A stretch of 21,202 bases of DNA, from IMG/VR virus record IMGVR_UViG_3300031758_006816, positions 1 through 21,202 of that record; one strand, given 5' to 3'. The notes under the pieces were generated by a model. It worked only from the letters and a program-made list of their open reading frames with translations. It did not search any database and was not told the origin of the DNA. Positions 7,174 to 12,941 of the stretch are shown in pieces (position 1 is the first letter of the stretch; each line of letters begins with the position of its first letter). The position numbers were made by a program, and so were the translations under genes. Source of the stretch: a virus.

Positions 7174-7818
7174 GTGAAGCTTAAACCAAACCCCAAAGCA
7201 AGACTTGTCCTAGAATCTAACTCCCAAGCAGGTCAAGAGTCTTTTGTCTTAAACATGCACAACTTTAAGCAACAAGGTACATATCTAGAAATTGGTTCAG
7301 GGTTCCCCATTCAAGACTCAAACACCTACATACTTGAAACAAAGTACGGTTGGAAAGGTGTTGGCATAGATCTTTTAGAAGAGCGAGTAATCCAACATCA
7401 AAAACAAAGAAAAAACCCTTGTATCCAAACTAATGCAGTTTTTACTAACTACAACAAACTTCTTGCAAAGTACGAAATGCCAAAACAGATTGACTACTTA
7501 CAGATTGATGTTGACTTCAATCCCGTCACCTTTGAACACAATTCTTTATCTACGTTGGAAACAATAGTGGAGTCAGATTATAGGTTTTCGGTTATTACTT
7601 TTGAGCACGATGTTTACTTTACGGACAGTAGAATCAACACCCAGGGTGCTAAAGATAAGTCCAAAGAAATCTTTTTAGATAACGGATATCAAATGTTTGG
7701 AGATAATATTCAAGACTTTAGAGGACTTCCATTTGAGGACTGGTATATAGATCCAGATATTTTTGAGCATAATGCTATATTTTCAAACCTAAAAGGTATT
7801 GACCTTTTTAGCAGATAA
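7174..7818 (+). CDS. FkbM-like class I methyltransferase
   Basis: The 214-residue protein starts at GTG 7174, 12 bases after the previous stop. The SAM-binding motif I is TYLEIGSGFP (residues 37-45) and the following strand ends in Asp66 (GVGIDLLEE), as in class I methyltransferases. DYLQIDVDFN later corresponds to the strand-4 motif of FkbM-type enzymes, which often methylate sugars. The abundance of glycosyltransferases in the window makes a sugar substrate plausible. No strong ribosome-binding site is visible. Confidence 0.75.
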   Translation: MKLKPNPKARLVLESNSQAGQESFVLNMHNFKQQGTYLEIGSGFPIQDSNTYILETKYGWKGVGIDLLEERVIQHQKQRKNPCIQTNAVFTNYNKLLAKYEMPKQIDYLQIDVDFNPVTFEHNSLSTLETIVESDYRFSVITFEHDVYFTDSRINTQGAKDKSKEIFLDNGYQMFGDNIQDFRGLPFEDWYIDPDIFEHNAIFSNLKGIDLFSR

Positions 7819-7857
7819 TGATGTACACTTAAAGTCCACCTAGATAAAGGATTTAAA

Positions 7858-8250
7858 GTGACTATTGAATATGTATCGTGGAAAGCTGGCGACCCAAAGA
7901 TTAAGCCATCCCCACAAACAATCCGTCCAAAGACATGGACACAACTAGATTTCGGTGCTCAGGACTCAATCGTTCCTAAGAATACCGGTCATGCTAACTG
8001 GGCTTTTTACATTAACGTAAAAGAACTTGGTGGAGCAAAAGATATGAAGATTCGCTTTACTCGCGATATCGGAACTCCAGAAGCAGACTTTACTGGTCAG
8101 AGAATGCTTGATCTAGAACTAGACAACATTCACTCTGGTACTTGGTTCTTTAAGGCTAACAAAGGTCAACCAGTAGGACTTGAGGTCTACCATTCAGGCG
8201 CAACAGATATGGTAATTGTTACTCGCGAATTTAAGATGTGGATTCCTTAA
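7858..8250 (+). CDS. Beta-sandwich protein, paralogue of the secreted protein at 6676
   Basis: GTG 7858 follows AAAGG with a 7-base spacer. The 130-residue product has no signal peptide. Key segments are RPKTWTQLDFG, MKIRFTRDIG, HSGTWFF and VTREFKMWIP, which follow the same order as in the exported protein of 6676..7161. Uniform strand-rich spacing suggests a single jelly-roll-like domain, such as a virion surface or carbohydrate-binding module; this is inference. The 3' end overlaps the convergent CHAP-like gene by 20 bp, with no terminator between them. Confidence 0.75.
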   Translation: MTIEYVSWKAGDPKIKPSPQTIRPKTWTQLDFGAQDSIVPKNTGHANWAFYINVKELGGAKDMKIRFTRDIGTPEADFTGQRMLDLELDNIHSGTWFFKANKGQPVGLEVYHSGATDMVIVTREFKMWIP

Positions 8251-8734
8251 CCAAATCCCAATTAATTCTTGCAACACCAACAATTGATTTATTGTTCTTT
8301 AGAACTCTAACTCGCTTGTGAATACCATGTACGGAATCAAACTCTCCGCACATATCTGCTTCTACAGTTTCTAAAGCAAATGTGTGCGAGAGTATTCCAT
8401 ACTTGTATACATCTGAAACAATACCAACGTGATCAATTTTGGCACCAGTGGTAGAAAAGAAAACCAAATCTCCAGGTTTTGCTCTCTCAGGATCAACAAT
8501 CATTTCCCTAGCGTGAAACCAATCAAACCCAATCTGCGGAGAAGCAAATCCTTTGTCGCTAGTTATCTGAATTAGATCACTGCGCTTAATCTTTTTAAAG
8601 CACCAAGAAACAAAAATGGCTGAGTAGGGATTATTATTTAATCCATACCAATGCCCATAGCCAGTATCCCTGTAATCCTTAGGCACAAACCCAACCTGAG
8701 ATAGAGCAACTTCAACAAGAGCTTTACTCGTCAT
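8231..8734 (-). CDS. CHAP-like peptidoglycan hydrolase with Cys-to-Ser at the catalytic position
   Basis: The 167-residue protein shows the CHAP/amidase order: helix with LSQVGFVPKD, GHWYGLNNNPYSAIFVSWC, then KPGDLVFFS and IDHVGIVSDV. In the family the nucleophile is the Cys of the 'WCAxFVSW' motif; here that residue is Ser38 (PYSAIFVSW), while His102 is kept and a non-standard Cys45 follows. The enzyme may be inactive, use Ser, or act only by binding the wall. There is no signal peptide, so it would be a virion or lysis component. It overlaps the upstream gene by 11 bases and is coupled to it. Confidence 0.8.
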   Translation of the reverse strand: MTSKALVEVALSQVGFVPKDYRDTGYGHWYGLNNNPYSAIFVSWCFKKIKRSDLIQITSDKGFASPQIGFDWFHAREMIVDPERAKPGDLVFFSTTGAKIDHVGIVSDVYKYGILSHTFALETVEADMCGEFDSVHGIHKRVRVLKNNKSIVGVARINWDLVKESTS

Positions 8735-9041
8735 TTTTACTCTTTTCCTCTTTACGTTCTTTTATAATATTCTTAGCCGTTTTGTTTTTCCAATGTACGG
8801 TTCTAATTTTACTTTGATCAAAAGACCGCCACATAGTCCAACCTTTTCGACCACCAACAACGTCAATCCATTCCGAGGTAGGTGTTTTAACGTGGCGAAT
8901 AAATCTGAATCTACCTGCTTCTCCCGTTATAGATAGCTCGGTCTCAGGCACAACTTTTCGGCCATTAACTTGTAACTCGTAAGATACTGTCCAACTAGTT
9001 GGAACAGCCTTAGCTCCCTTGAATGATTTTTTGTACGACAC
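8724..9041 (-). CDS. Conserved actinophage protein (DUF7246-like)
   Basis: GTG at 9041 begins a 105-residue protein with SWTVSYELQVNGRKVVP, GRFRFIRHV, EWIDVVGG and WRSFDQSKIRTVHWKNKTA. I recognise this pattern from a widespread short protein of mycobacteriophages and other actinophages; the DUF7246 name is given from memory. It is beta-rich with a basic helical tail ending EERKEEKSKNDE-like. The start is supported by a promoter with the -10 box six bases upstream and no Shine-Dalgarno, so this mRNA is probably leaderless. Function unknown. Confidence 0.75.
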   Translation of the reverse strand: MSYKKSFKGAKAVPTSWTVSYELQVNGRKVVPETELSITGEAGRFRFIRHVKTPTSEWIDVVGGRKGWTMWRSFDQSKIRTVHWKNKTAKNIIKERKEEKSKNDE

Positions 9042-9047
9042 GTTGTA

Positions 9048-9076
9048 ACCTTATCATAGAGTAATGACATAGTCAA
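9048..9076 (-). promoter_or_regulatory. Leaderless promoter for the minus-strand pair
   Basis: On the minus strand TTGACT (9076-9071) and TAAGGT (9053-9048) are 17 bp apart. Six bases separate the -10 box from the GTG at 9041, the same geometry as the promoter at 20..48. It would drive the 9041..8231 operon. Confidence 0.6.
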
Positions 9077-9090
9077 ATTGAGCTTTGTGC

Positions 9091-9096
9091 TACTCT
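9091..9096 (+). promoter_or_regulatory. Probable -10 box of the beta-propeller gene
   Basis: TACTCT at 9091-9096 is followed by six bases and the ATG at 9103, again the leaderless geometry. A -35 box is poor: ATGACA at 9064-9069 would leave a 21-bp spacer. No ribosome-binding site precedes the ATG. It lies back to back with the minus-strand promoter at 9048..9076, and the two overlap in the -35 region. Confidence 0.45.
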
Positions 9097-9102
9097 ATCT
9101 TT

Positions 9103-10173
9103 ATGTCAATCCCTCAGAGTGTACCAAACGTATCCGATTTATTTGGCGCAAAGGTAAAACAAATTGCGCGTTTCTGCAATGAGCCAGAGTGGTCTGCATA
9201 CAATCCTTCTATTTGTTACACCGAAGAACATGGGTACCTTGTACTCTTACGTTCTTCAAACGGTTGGTTACGCGACCACCGCCCAGAGTGGCAACCAGAG
9301 TTAGGCGAAGAGTTAACTACTGGAGATTCATACGAGACTCCCGGTGAGTGGTATCAAGCTTCTTATATTAATTCTGTTCTAGGAACTGAAGGTAAGTTTA
9401 GAAACAGAATGTTTATTGGAACTCTTAACCCATCTACACTAACTTTAAGCAAAATTAAAGAAGTAGATTTAACAGAGTCTTACGAAACCTTTCCAGTAGA
9501 GCTTTTCCGAGGAATTGAAGATGGTCGTTTGTATCATGACGGAAATACACTCAGAATCTCAGCCACAATCTGGGAGAGCGGAAAGATTCCAGTAGCTAGA
9601 ATCTGCAACTTACCTTTGGATATGTCCTCAGGGAAACCAAAAGGAGGAGAAATTCAACTTTTTAATTCTCCTATAGATCTTGACACGGTTGAAAAAAACT
9701 GGATGCCAGTCCATAGAACAAGTTTGTTCAACGAAAAAGACGTAGCGTTTGATTATCTCTACGACTCAGGTAAAACTTACACGATTGAGGGACAACAGTT
9801 AACTGAGGTTGGTGGTCCAACTCCAAAGGTTAGAGGTGGCGGACAACTTATCGGTCTAGAGAATGGAACTATGCTTGGCATAATCCACCAAACTGTTTCG
9901 GCTGAATACATTAGATTTGCCAATCTAACCCAAGAACCACTATTTCGTCGTCGCTATGTTCACAGATTCATGCAATACGACGAGCAGGGTCAAATCTTAA
10001 AAACCACAGACATGTTTAACTTCATAAACAAAAGTATTGAATTTGCGGCCGGCCTAGCAACCTACAACGACAAAGTCCTTGTTAGTTTCGGAGCCCTTGA
10101 CTCCTCTTCTCACATAGCCTCAATCCCCCTCAAAAACATTCTTTCGGCTCTTCGTCCTCTTAATATCCAATGA
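9103..10173 (+). CDS. GH130-like five-bladed beta-propeller (glycoside phosphorylase/hydrolase-like)
   Basis: Start ATG 9103 is chosen over the TTG at 9085 because the -10 box would lie inside a longer gene. The 356-residue protein has repeated strand motifs and the signatures NPSI (34-37), RGIEDGRLY (136-144), KNWMPVH (198-204), RGGGQLIG, and FAAGLATY...VLVSFGALDSSSHIA near the end. These are the blade motifs of GH130-type propellers, which cleave mannosides by phosphorolysis or hydrolysis; the Glu-Asp of GIEDGR sits where family members bind substrate. In the midst of glycosyltransferases it may trim or transfer sugars on the same glycan. Activity is inference; the fold call is firm. Confidence 0.75.
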   Translation: MSIPQSVPNVSDLFGAKVKQIARFCNEPEWSAYNPSICYTEEHGYLVLLRSSNGWLRDHRPEWQPELGEELTTGDSYETPGEWYQASYINSVLGTEGKFRNRMFIGTLNPSTLTLSKIKEVDLTESYETFPVELFRGIEDGRLYHDGNTLRISATIWESGKIPVARICNLPLDMSSGKPKGGEIQLFNSPIDLDTVEKNWMPVHRTSLFNEKDVAFDYLYDSGKTYTIEGQQLTEVGGPTPKVRGGGQLIGLENGTMLGIIHQTVSAEYIRFANLTQEPLFRRRYVHRFMQYDEQGQILKTTDMFNFINKSIEFAAGLATYNDKVLVSFGALDSSSHIASIPLKNILSALRPLNIQ

Positions 10174-10195
10174 GGCCTGAAAATTTCGTTTTTGC
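10172..10195 (+). repeat. Module-border repeat, copy A
   Basis: GAGGCCTGAAAA followed by TTTCGTTTTTG. The stop codon of the propeller gene is the TGA whose last two bases begin the motif, and the convergent glycosyltransferase gene ends at its other edge. It matches copy B (15210) at 20 of 24 positions by direct reading. Confidence 0.65.
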
Positions 10196-10899
10196 TAAGT
10201 AAGGTCTTGCTTCTTTAGCCAGTTGTCATAGTGCGACTCTACGATCCACATTGACTTGTGGTGAGGCATTACTGCTCCAGTATGCGCGTGTATTTTAATT
10301 CCTGCTCGCTGTACTCTGTCGCAGAACAACAAATCCTCTGATAACCACTTACCGGCTTCAATAGGTCCGTCTTGGAACCATGCCCAATCCTCGCCAGAAA
10401 CTTCCGCCCCCAACTCACGAAGTTTTACAAGCACGCTTCGGTGAATCAACATACAACCTGTACCGGCTCCATAAATTTCAACTAAAGAGTCTTTTGGATA
10501 GTCATAGTAAGGAAGCACTCCTGCTTCACCTTTGTTCACGTAGATAAGCGGAACAGGTTCTAACTCATCTGGTTTCGGCCAGTAAGCTGCAAAATACAAC
10601 CCAGAAACAAAAGGTACTTTATCTTTGTCCGCTGCGTTAATAAGTTTCGCAAATGCCTCAGGAGTTATGTATTGATCTGAATCAACCATAAACATCCAGT
10701 CATCGTCAGTGTTGTCTAGGAAATACTTGACCCCTACGTTACGACTCTTAGAAAGCAGACCAATGCCTTGAATGGCGTTGTAAGAGCCTACGTGCGTAGG
10801 GAACAGGCGGATAATATCCATCAAACTAAAAGCAAATGAAGCGTCGACTTGACCGCCATGACACCACGAAATGTGGACTGTTTCTTTATCACCAAGCAT
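10195..10899 (-). CDS. GT-A glycosyltransferase, paralogue of the 12942 and 13609 genes
   Basis: The 234-residue protein opens with VHISWCHGGQVDASFAFSLMDII, has the metal-binding DSD at residues 73-75 (DDWMFMVDSDQYIT), and later YGAGTGCMLIHRSV and SEDLLFCDRVQRAGIKIHAHTG. The same order (W-x-x-G-x-V/F, VDAD, WAGLGAMIIHR, EDYFFF) occurs in the two tandem genes at 12942 and 13609, so these are one family. It is a cytoplasmic nucleotide-sugar-dependent transferase with unknown acceptor. It faces opposite to its paralogues and sits in a different module. ATG 10899 is preceded by a -10 box at leaderless distance. Confidence 0.8.
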   Translation of the reverse strand: MLGDKETVHISWCHGGQVDASFAFSLMDIIRLFPTHVGSYNAIQGIGLLSKSRNVGVKYFLDNTDDDWMFMVDSDQYITPEAFAKLINAADKDKVPFVSGLYFAAYWPKPDELEPVPLIYVNKGEAGVLPYYDYPKDSLVEIYGAGTGCMLIHRSVLVKLRELGAEVSGEDWAWFQDGPIEAGKWLSEDLLFCDRVQRAGIKIHAHTGAVMPHHKSMWIVESHYDNWLKKQDLT

Positions 10900-10905
10900 A
10901 GAAAA

Positions 10906-10911
10906 ACCATA
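10906..10911 (-). promoter_or_regulatory. Probable -10 box, leaderless geometry
   Basis: On the minus strand TATGGT (10911-10906) is followed by six bases and the ATG at 10899. No convincing -35 is present at 16-18 bp. A Shine-Dalgarno-like AGGTGG exists but lies 12 bases from the ATG, too far to be ideal. Confidence 0.4.
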
Positions 10912-10974
10912 CCACCTCGTGATACACTTTTTGAGCAGTGATCCTCATTCAATTTGATTGATAGTGATCTGCTT

Positions 10975-11019
10975 GTGGTAGTTGTTCGGTTTTCCTTCTC
11001 AGGGTCGGGCAACTACCAC
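10975..11019 (+). promoter_or_regulatory. Perfect hairpin in the tRNA 5' leader
   Basis: GTGGTAGTTG (10975-10984) and CAACTACCAC (11010-11019) form a perfect 10-bp stem around a 25-base loop, ending three bases before the tRNA. The 3' arm also complements GTGGTAG in the tRNA D-arm (11037-11043), so two folds compete. No U-tract follows, so this is a processing or folding element, not a terminator. About 65 bases between the glycosyltransferase start and this hairpin hold nothing else I recognise. Confidence 0.6.
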
Positions 11020-11022
11020 TTC

Positions 11023-11097
11023 GCCTCCTTAGCTCAGTGGTAGAGCGTCGCTCTTGTAAAGCGAATGTCATCCGTTCAAATCGGATAGGGGGCTCCA
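11023..11097 (+). tRNA. tRNA-Thr (anticodon UGU)
   Basis: A full cloverleaf can be folded: acceptor GCCTCCT with AGGGGGC (one G-U pair), D-stem GCTC/GAGC, anticodon stem TCGCT/AGCGA with loop CTTGTAA and anticodon TGT at 11055-11057, T-stem ATCCG/CGGAT with loop TTCAAAT, discriminator T and an encoded CCA (11095-11097). It would read ACA threonine codons, which are frequent in this AT-rich phage DNA. It is not a partial copy, so it is an expressed tRNA rather than an attachment-site remnant. Confidence 0.93.
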
Positions 11098-11134
11098 AAT
11101 AAAAACCCCCTACAACGCCAAGAGAAGTAGGGGG
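11098..11134 (-). terminator. Intrinsic terminator (strong on -, weaker on +)
   Basis: CCCCCTAC (11106-11113) and GTAGGGGG (11127-11134) form an 8-bp GC-rich stem with a 13-base loop. On the minus strand the stem is followed by TTTTTATTT, a good U-tract, terminating the NlpC/P60 gene. On the plus strand CTTTCTATT follows, so it may also end the tRNA transcript. The minus-strand U-tract abuts the tRNA CCA. Confidence 0.85.
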
Positions 11135-11152
11135 CTTTCTATTCAGTTATTG

Positions 11153-11617
11153 TTACACTCTACCGAACGTAACTCTAGCTGTCCAAATCTGGGAGATACG
11201 GACATCTTGACCTCGCTTCGGAGAATGAAGGACTTTCCCATCTCCGACATAGATACCAACGTGATAAACATAGCCACTCCGATAGTGAAAGAAGACTAGG
11301 TCACCTGGAACTGCTTCCGACCTTGATATCTTTTTCGTCGCCTTATATTGCTGGTGAGACGTACGAGGTAGATCTATACCTTTCTGTGCGTGGACGTATT
11401 TGACGAAACCTGAGCAGTCAAAACATCTGGGCGATTGCCCACCCCGACAGTACGGGGTTCCTATATATTTTTCAGCGGCTCCTAAAACTCCGCTGGTCGG
11501 TCTTGCTATTTCCTGTATTTCTTTGGCGTTGGCTTGACCCTGGGCTGTTGGTAGCGTTACGGACAAAGCCGTAAGAAGCGCAACAACGGTGGTCAAAACC
11601 TTCGTTCTGATAACCAC
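11153..11617 (-). CDS. Secreted NlpC/P60 peptidoglycan endopeptidase
   Basis: The 154-residue protein starts at GTG 11617, with GGAAG five bases upstream. Residues 1-31 are a signal peptide (basic MVIRTK, hydrophobic VLTTVVALLTALSV, cut near ANA). The NlpC/P60 domain shows Cys68 in CFDCSGFVKY, His119 in YHVGIYVGDG and His131 in VLHSP, the complete catalytic set, plus VPGDLVFF. It should cut stem peptides of host peptidoglycan from outside the membrane. Such an exported enzyme is unusual for a classical endolysin and could serve lysis, wall remodelling or superinfection control. A strong terminator follows. Confidence 0.9.
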   Translation of the reverse strand: MVIRTKVLTTVVALLTALSVTLPTAQGQANAKEIQEIARPTSGVLGAAEKYIGTPYCRGGQSPRCFDCSGFVKYVHAQKGIDLPRTSHQQYKATKKISRSEAVPGDLVFFHYRSGYVYHVGIYVGDGKVLHSPKRGQDVRISQIWTARVTFGRV

Positions 11618-11626
11618 AAGACTTCC

Positions 11627-11656
11627 ATTTTACCAAACCCCCCTCAAAACCCCCAA
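11627..11656 (-). promoter_or_regulatory. Candidate promoter of the NlpC/P60 gene
   Basis: On the minus strand TTGGGG (11656-11651) and TAAAAT (11632-11627) are 18 bp apart, and GGAAG plus GTG follow. The -35 box is weak and lies inside a G-run region that could fold as a G-quadruplex. Confidence 0.4.
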
Positions 11657-11735
11657 CCCATTTACCCACTTACCCACAGAAACACCCACCTTTTCCACAA
11701 ACCCCAAAAAGTTTTTCCGCCTCTATTTATCCCAC

Positions 11736-11759
11736 GAGGCCTGGAAAATTAAGTTTTCT
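11736..11759 (+). repeat. Module-border repeat, copy C
   Basis: GAGGCCTGGAAAATTAAGTT continues to a T-run. It matches copy B at 17 of 24 positions. Here the motif is intergenic, and a TATTAT (11759-11764) follows GAGGCC at a 17-bp distance, so it might also take part in a promoter. Confidence 0.5.
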
Positions 11760-11790
11760 ATTATAGAATATCCCAAACTGTCAGAAAAGA

Positions 11791-11820
11791 TTGACATTCA
11801 CCCCCCACCAGACTTACTAT
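11791..11820 (+). promoter_or_regulatory. Promoter for the structured leader and the Cys-rich gene
   Basis: TTGACA (11791-11796) and TACTAT (11815-11820) are separated by 18 bp, both near consensus and identical to the boxes at 20..48. The usual start would be near 11827, just inside the first stem of the leader RNA; a start at G11824 or G11825 would keep the stem whole. Confidence 0.7.
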
Positions 11821-11823
11821 TTA

Positions 11824-11892
11824 GGTCGCAAGGGTTCTTATACTTTTCTCCCCTTGATGGGTGGGTTGCTCCGCCACCTGCGACCACGGAGC
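11824..11892 (+). ncRNA. Candidate structured leader RNA: three-way junction with pseudoknot
   Basis: Four helices fit together with almost no unpaired joints. P1 is GGTCGC (11824-11829) with GCGACC (11880-11885). P2 is AAGGG (11830 or 11831 to 11834) with CCCTT (11851-11855). P3 is GGTGG (11860-11864) with CCACC (11874-11878). The nine-base P3 loop contains GCTCCG (11868-11873), which pairs perfectly with CGGAGC (11887-11892), one base after P1 closes. It lies between a promoter and the ATG at 11919. It does not match any riboswitch consensus I can recall, including purine, glutamine, cobalamin, preQ1 and SAM types. No expression-platform terminator is seen; control of translation would be the likelier mode. 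Confidence 0.55.
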
Positions 11893-11918
11893 ATTTAAAA
11901 ACTACGAAAAGAGACACA

Positions 11919-12419
11919 ATGACAAATAACCCAGAAGATGGAAGTCTTGAAGCATTTGTAACACATTTACGAGATCAGCAAAAAGCTGCTGCAGAACACG
12001 CAGAGAGACACGTTAATGAGGTCAACGAACTTTATGGCGCTGTGAACGGTAAAAAACTTAAGAAACGCGAGATTGAAGACTTTCACAGTAGTTTTTTAGG
12101 TAAGAAGTTCAAATGGCTTAAAAACCCCGAAGGTTTTATAGAGGCTATAAAAGCAGAAACTTTAAGAACTTGTTCACATATAAATTTAATGAATCCTTCA
12201 ATCTTTTATGTAAACATTTTCTACCCTACTGCCATTGGATGCGTTAACTGCATTAAAGAAACAGCTGAAACATTTAACAAATTAAATCCAAATATTTGCG
12301 ATTCTTGTCATGAAAAAAATGAAATTTTTCACGAAGCTGTATTCCAAATTGGTCCTTTTGTAATTCATGGAAGCGTCTGTAGAACTTGTCACGAAAAACA
12401 ATCTATTAGTTATGTTTGA
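11919..12419 (+). CDS. Cys-rich protein with several CxxC pairs
   Basis: ATG 11919 begins a 166-residue protein; the frame is open further upstream but crosses the C-rich control region, promoter and structured leader, so the longer start is rejected. The first 50 residues are a charged helix (LRDQQKAAAEHAERHVNEVNELY). The C-terminal half has CSHI, CVNC, CDSC, CHEK and CRTC, with His between them, consistent with two zinc-binding ribbons. The ribosome-binding site is weak (AAAAGAG), which would suit control by the leader RNA. Its end overlaps the next gene by eight bases, so the pair is coupled. No family recognised. Confidence 0.7.
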   Translation: MTNNPEDGSLEAFVTHLRDQQKAAAEHAERHVNEVNELYGAVNGKKLKKREIEDFHSSFLGKKFKWLKNPEGFIEAIKAETLRTCSHINLMNPSIFYVNIFYPTAIGCVNCIKETAETFNKLNPNICDSCHEKNEIFHEAVFQIGPFVIHGSVCRTCHEKQSISYV

Positions 12420-12939
12420 TGAATCAGGGTTTCCATATAAAAAGTTTATGGAGCTCGGTCACGGATACAACGAAAAGGTTGCTTCTGTACTCAATAACCT
12501 AGAGTTGGATTGTTATTGCCCAGAACTTGCGTTTGCTAAAGACTGGCAAGAAGTGAAAGAAATGACTGTCAACGAAAAAGATGTTGTATTCACCAAAATC
12601 AATGGTCATCTAGAAGTTAAATCCAGAGCCTTGAAGTTCACTTCAGATCCTCAAAGCTTTCCTTACGGAACTCTAATGGTTGACACAGTAAGCGGTTACG
12701 AACAAAAACTTGAAAAGCCTTTGGCATACGTCATTGTTTCTCAGCACACAAATGACCTATTAGTGATACCTAACTACACCTATGAATACTGGACTCAAGA
12801 AACTAAATATGACCCTGCCCGGAACCTCACCGACACCTTTTACCTCTGTCCTAGAGAACTAGTAAAACCTTTTCCCTACTTGGTAGACTATTTAAGGTTC
12901 TTACAAAAATCCTCTGAGGCCGAGAAAATTGGTATTTGA
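12412..12939 (+). CDS. PD-(D/E)XK-like putative nuclease
   Basis: The start is set at ATG 12412 (MFDESGFPYKKF), which overlaps the previous stop by eight bases; an ATG at 12367 would overlap by 53. The 175-residue protein has Asp57 in KDVVF, then Glu68-Val-Lys70 in GHLEVKSRALKF, the layout of the PD-(D/E)XK nuclease core, followed by PYGTLMVDTVSGYEQK and PLAYVIVSQHT, matching later core strands. A few small phage proteins share this pattern in my recall. It could cut DNA in recombination, attack competing DNA, or be a degenerate member. Its last 24 bases coincide with repeat copy D. Confidence 0.65.
   Translation: MFDESGFPYKKFMELGHGYNEKVASVLNNLELDCYCPELAFAKDWQEVKEMTVNEKDVVFTKINGHLEVKSRALKFTSDPQSFPYGTLMVDTVSGYEQKLEKPLAYVIVSQHTNDLLVIPNYTYEYWTQETKYDPARNLTDTFYLCPRELVKPFPYLVDYLRFLQKSSEAEKIGI
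12916..12939 (+). repeat. Module-border repeat, copy D (inside coding end)
   Basis: GAGGCCGAGAAAATTGGTAT followed by TTGA matches copy B at 19 of 24 positions. It forms the last seven codons and stop of the nuclease-like gene, so some of the match could be chance, but it sits exactly at the start of the glycosyltransferase operon. Confidence 0.45.
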
Positions 12940-12941
12940 AT

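Larger units (their letters stand above)
11618..11918. other. Non-coding divergent control region, possible origin
   Basis: About 300 bases with no convincing gene lie between divergent genes. The left third is C-rich on + (runs of 6, 5, 3, 3 and 3 C within 11638-11675, a G-quadruplex pattern on -). DnaA-box-like sites are TTACCCACA (11670-11678, one mismatch to TTATCCACA) and TTTTCCACA (11691-11699, fits TTWTNCACA). The middle is AT-rich (ATTAAGTTTTCTATTATAG) and holds repeat copy C. The right third holds a promoter and a structured leader RNA. The mix of strand skew, DnaA-type sites and an AT-rich block would suit a replication origin, but none of it proves one. Confidence 0.5.

Noticed and set aside
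10172-10195. Repeat copy A as an ordinary intrinsic terminator between convergent genes.
   Set aside because: The only stem is an A-run with a T-run, lacking a GC-rich stem followed by a U-tract; copy D lies in coding sequence. Termination cannot be excluded but is not supported.
11023-11097. tRNA as a phage attachment site (attP).
   Set aside because: The tRNA is complete with encoded CCA and its own leader hairpin and terminator, and the only recombinase seen is a serine type 7 kb away, which does not normally use tRNA 3' ends.
11824-11892. Type III toxin-antitoxin RNA (ToxI-like).
   Set aside because: Known antitoxin RNAs are tandem repeats of about 36 bases before a terminator and toxin; here there is one copy, no repeats and no terminator. 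Kept only as a distant alternative.
11589-11918. Long upstream extension of the 11919 gene, in frame.
   Set aside because: It runs antisense to the NlpC/P60 start and through the C-rich tract, promoter and structured leader; the composition is biased (Pro/Thr/Phe) and there is no ribosome-binding site. The start at 11919 is kept.
12367-12411. Earlier ATG start for the nuclease-like gene.
   Set aside because: It would overlap the previous gene by 53 bases with no ribosome-binding site; the ATG at 12412 gives a normal 8-base overlap.
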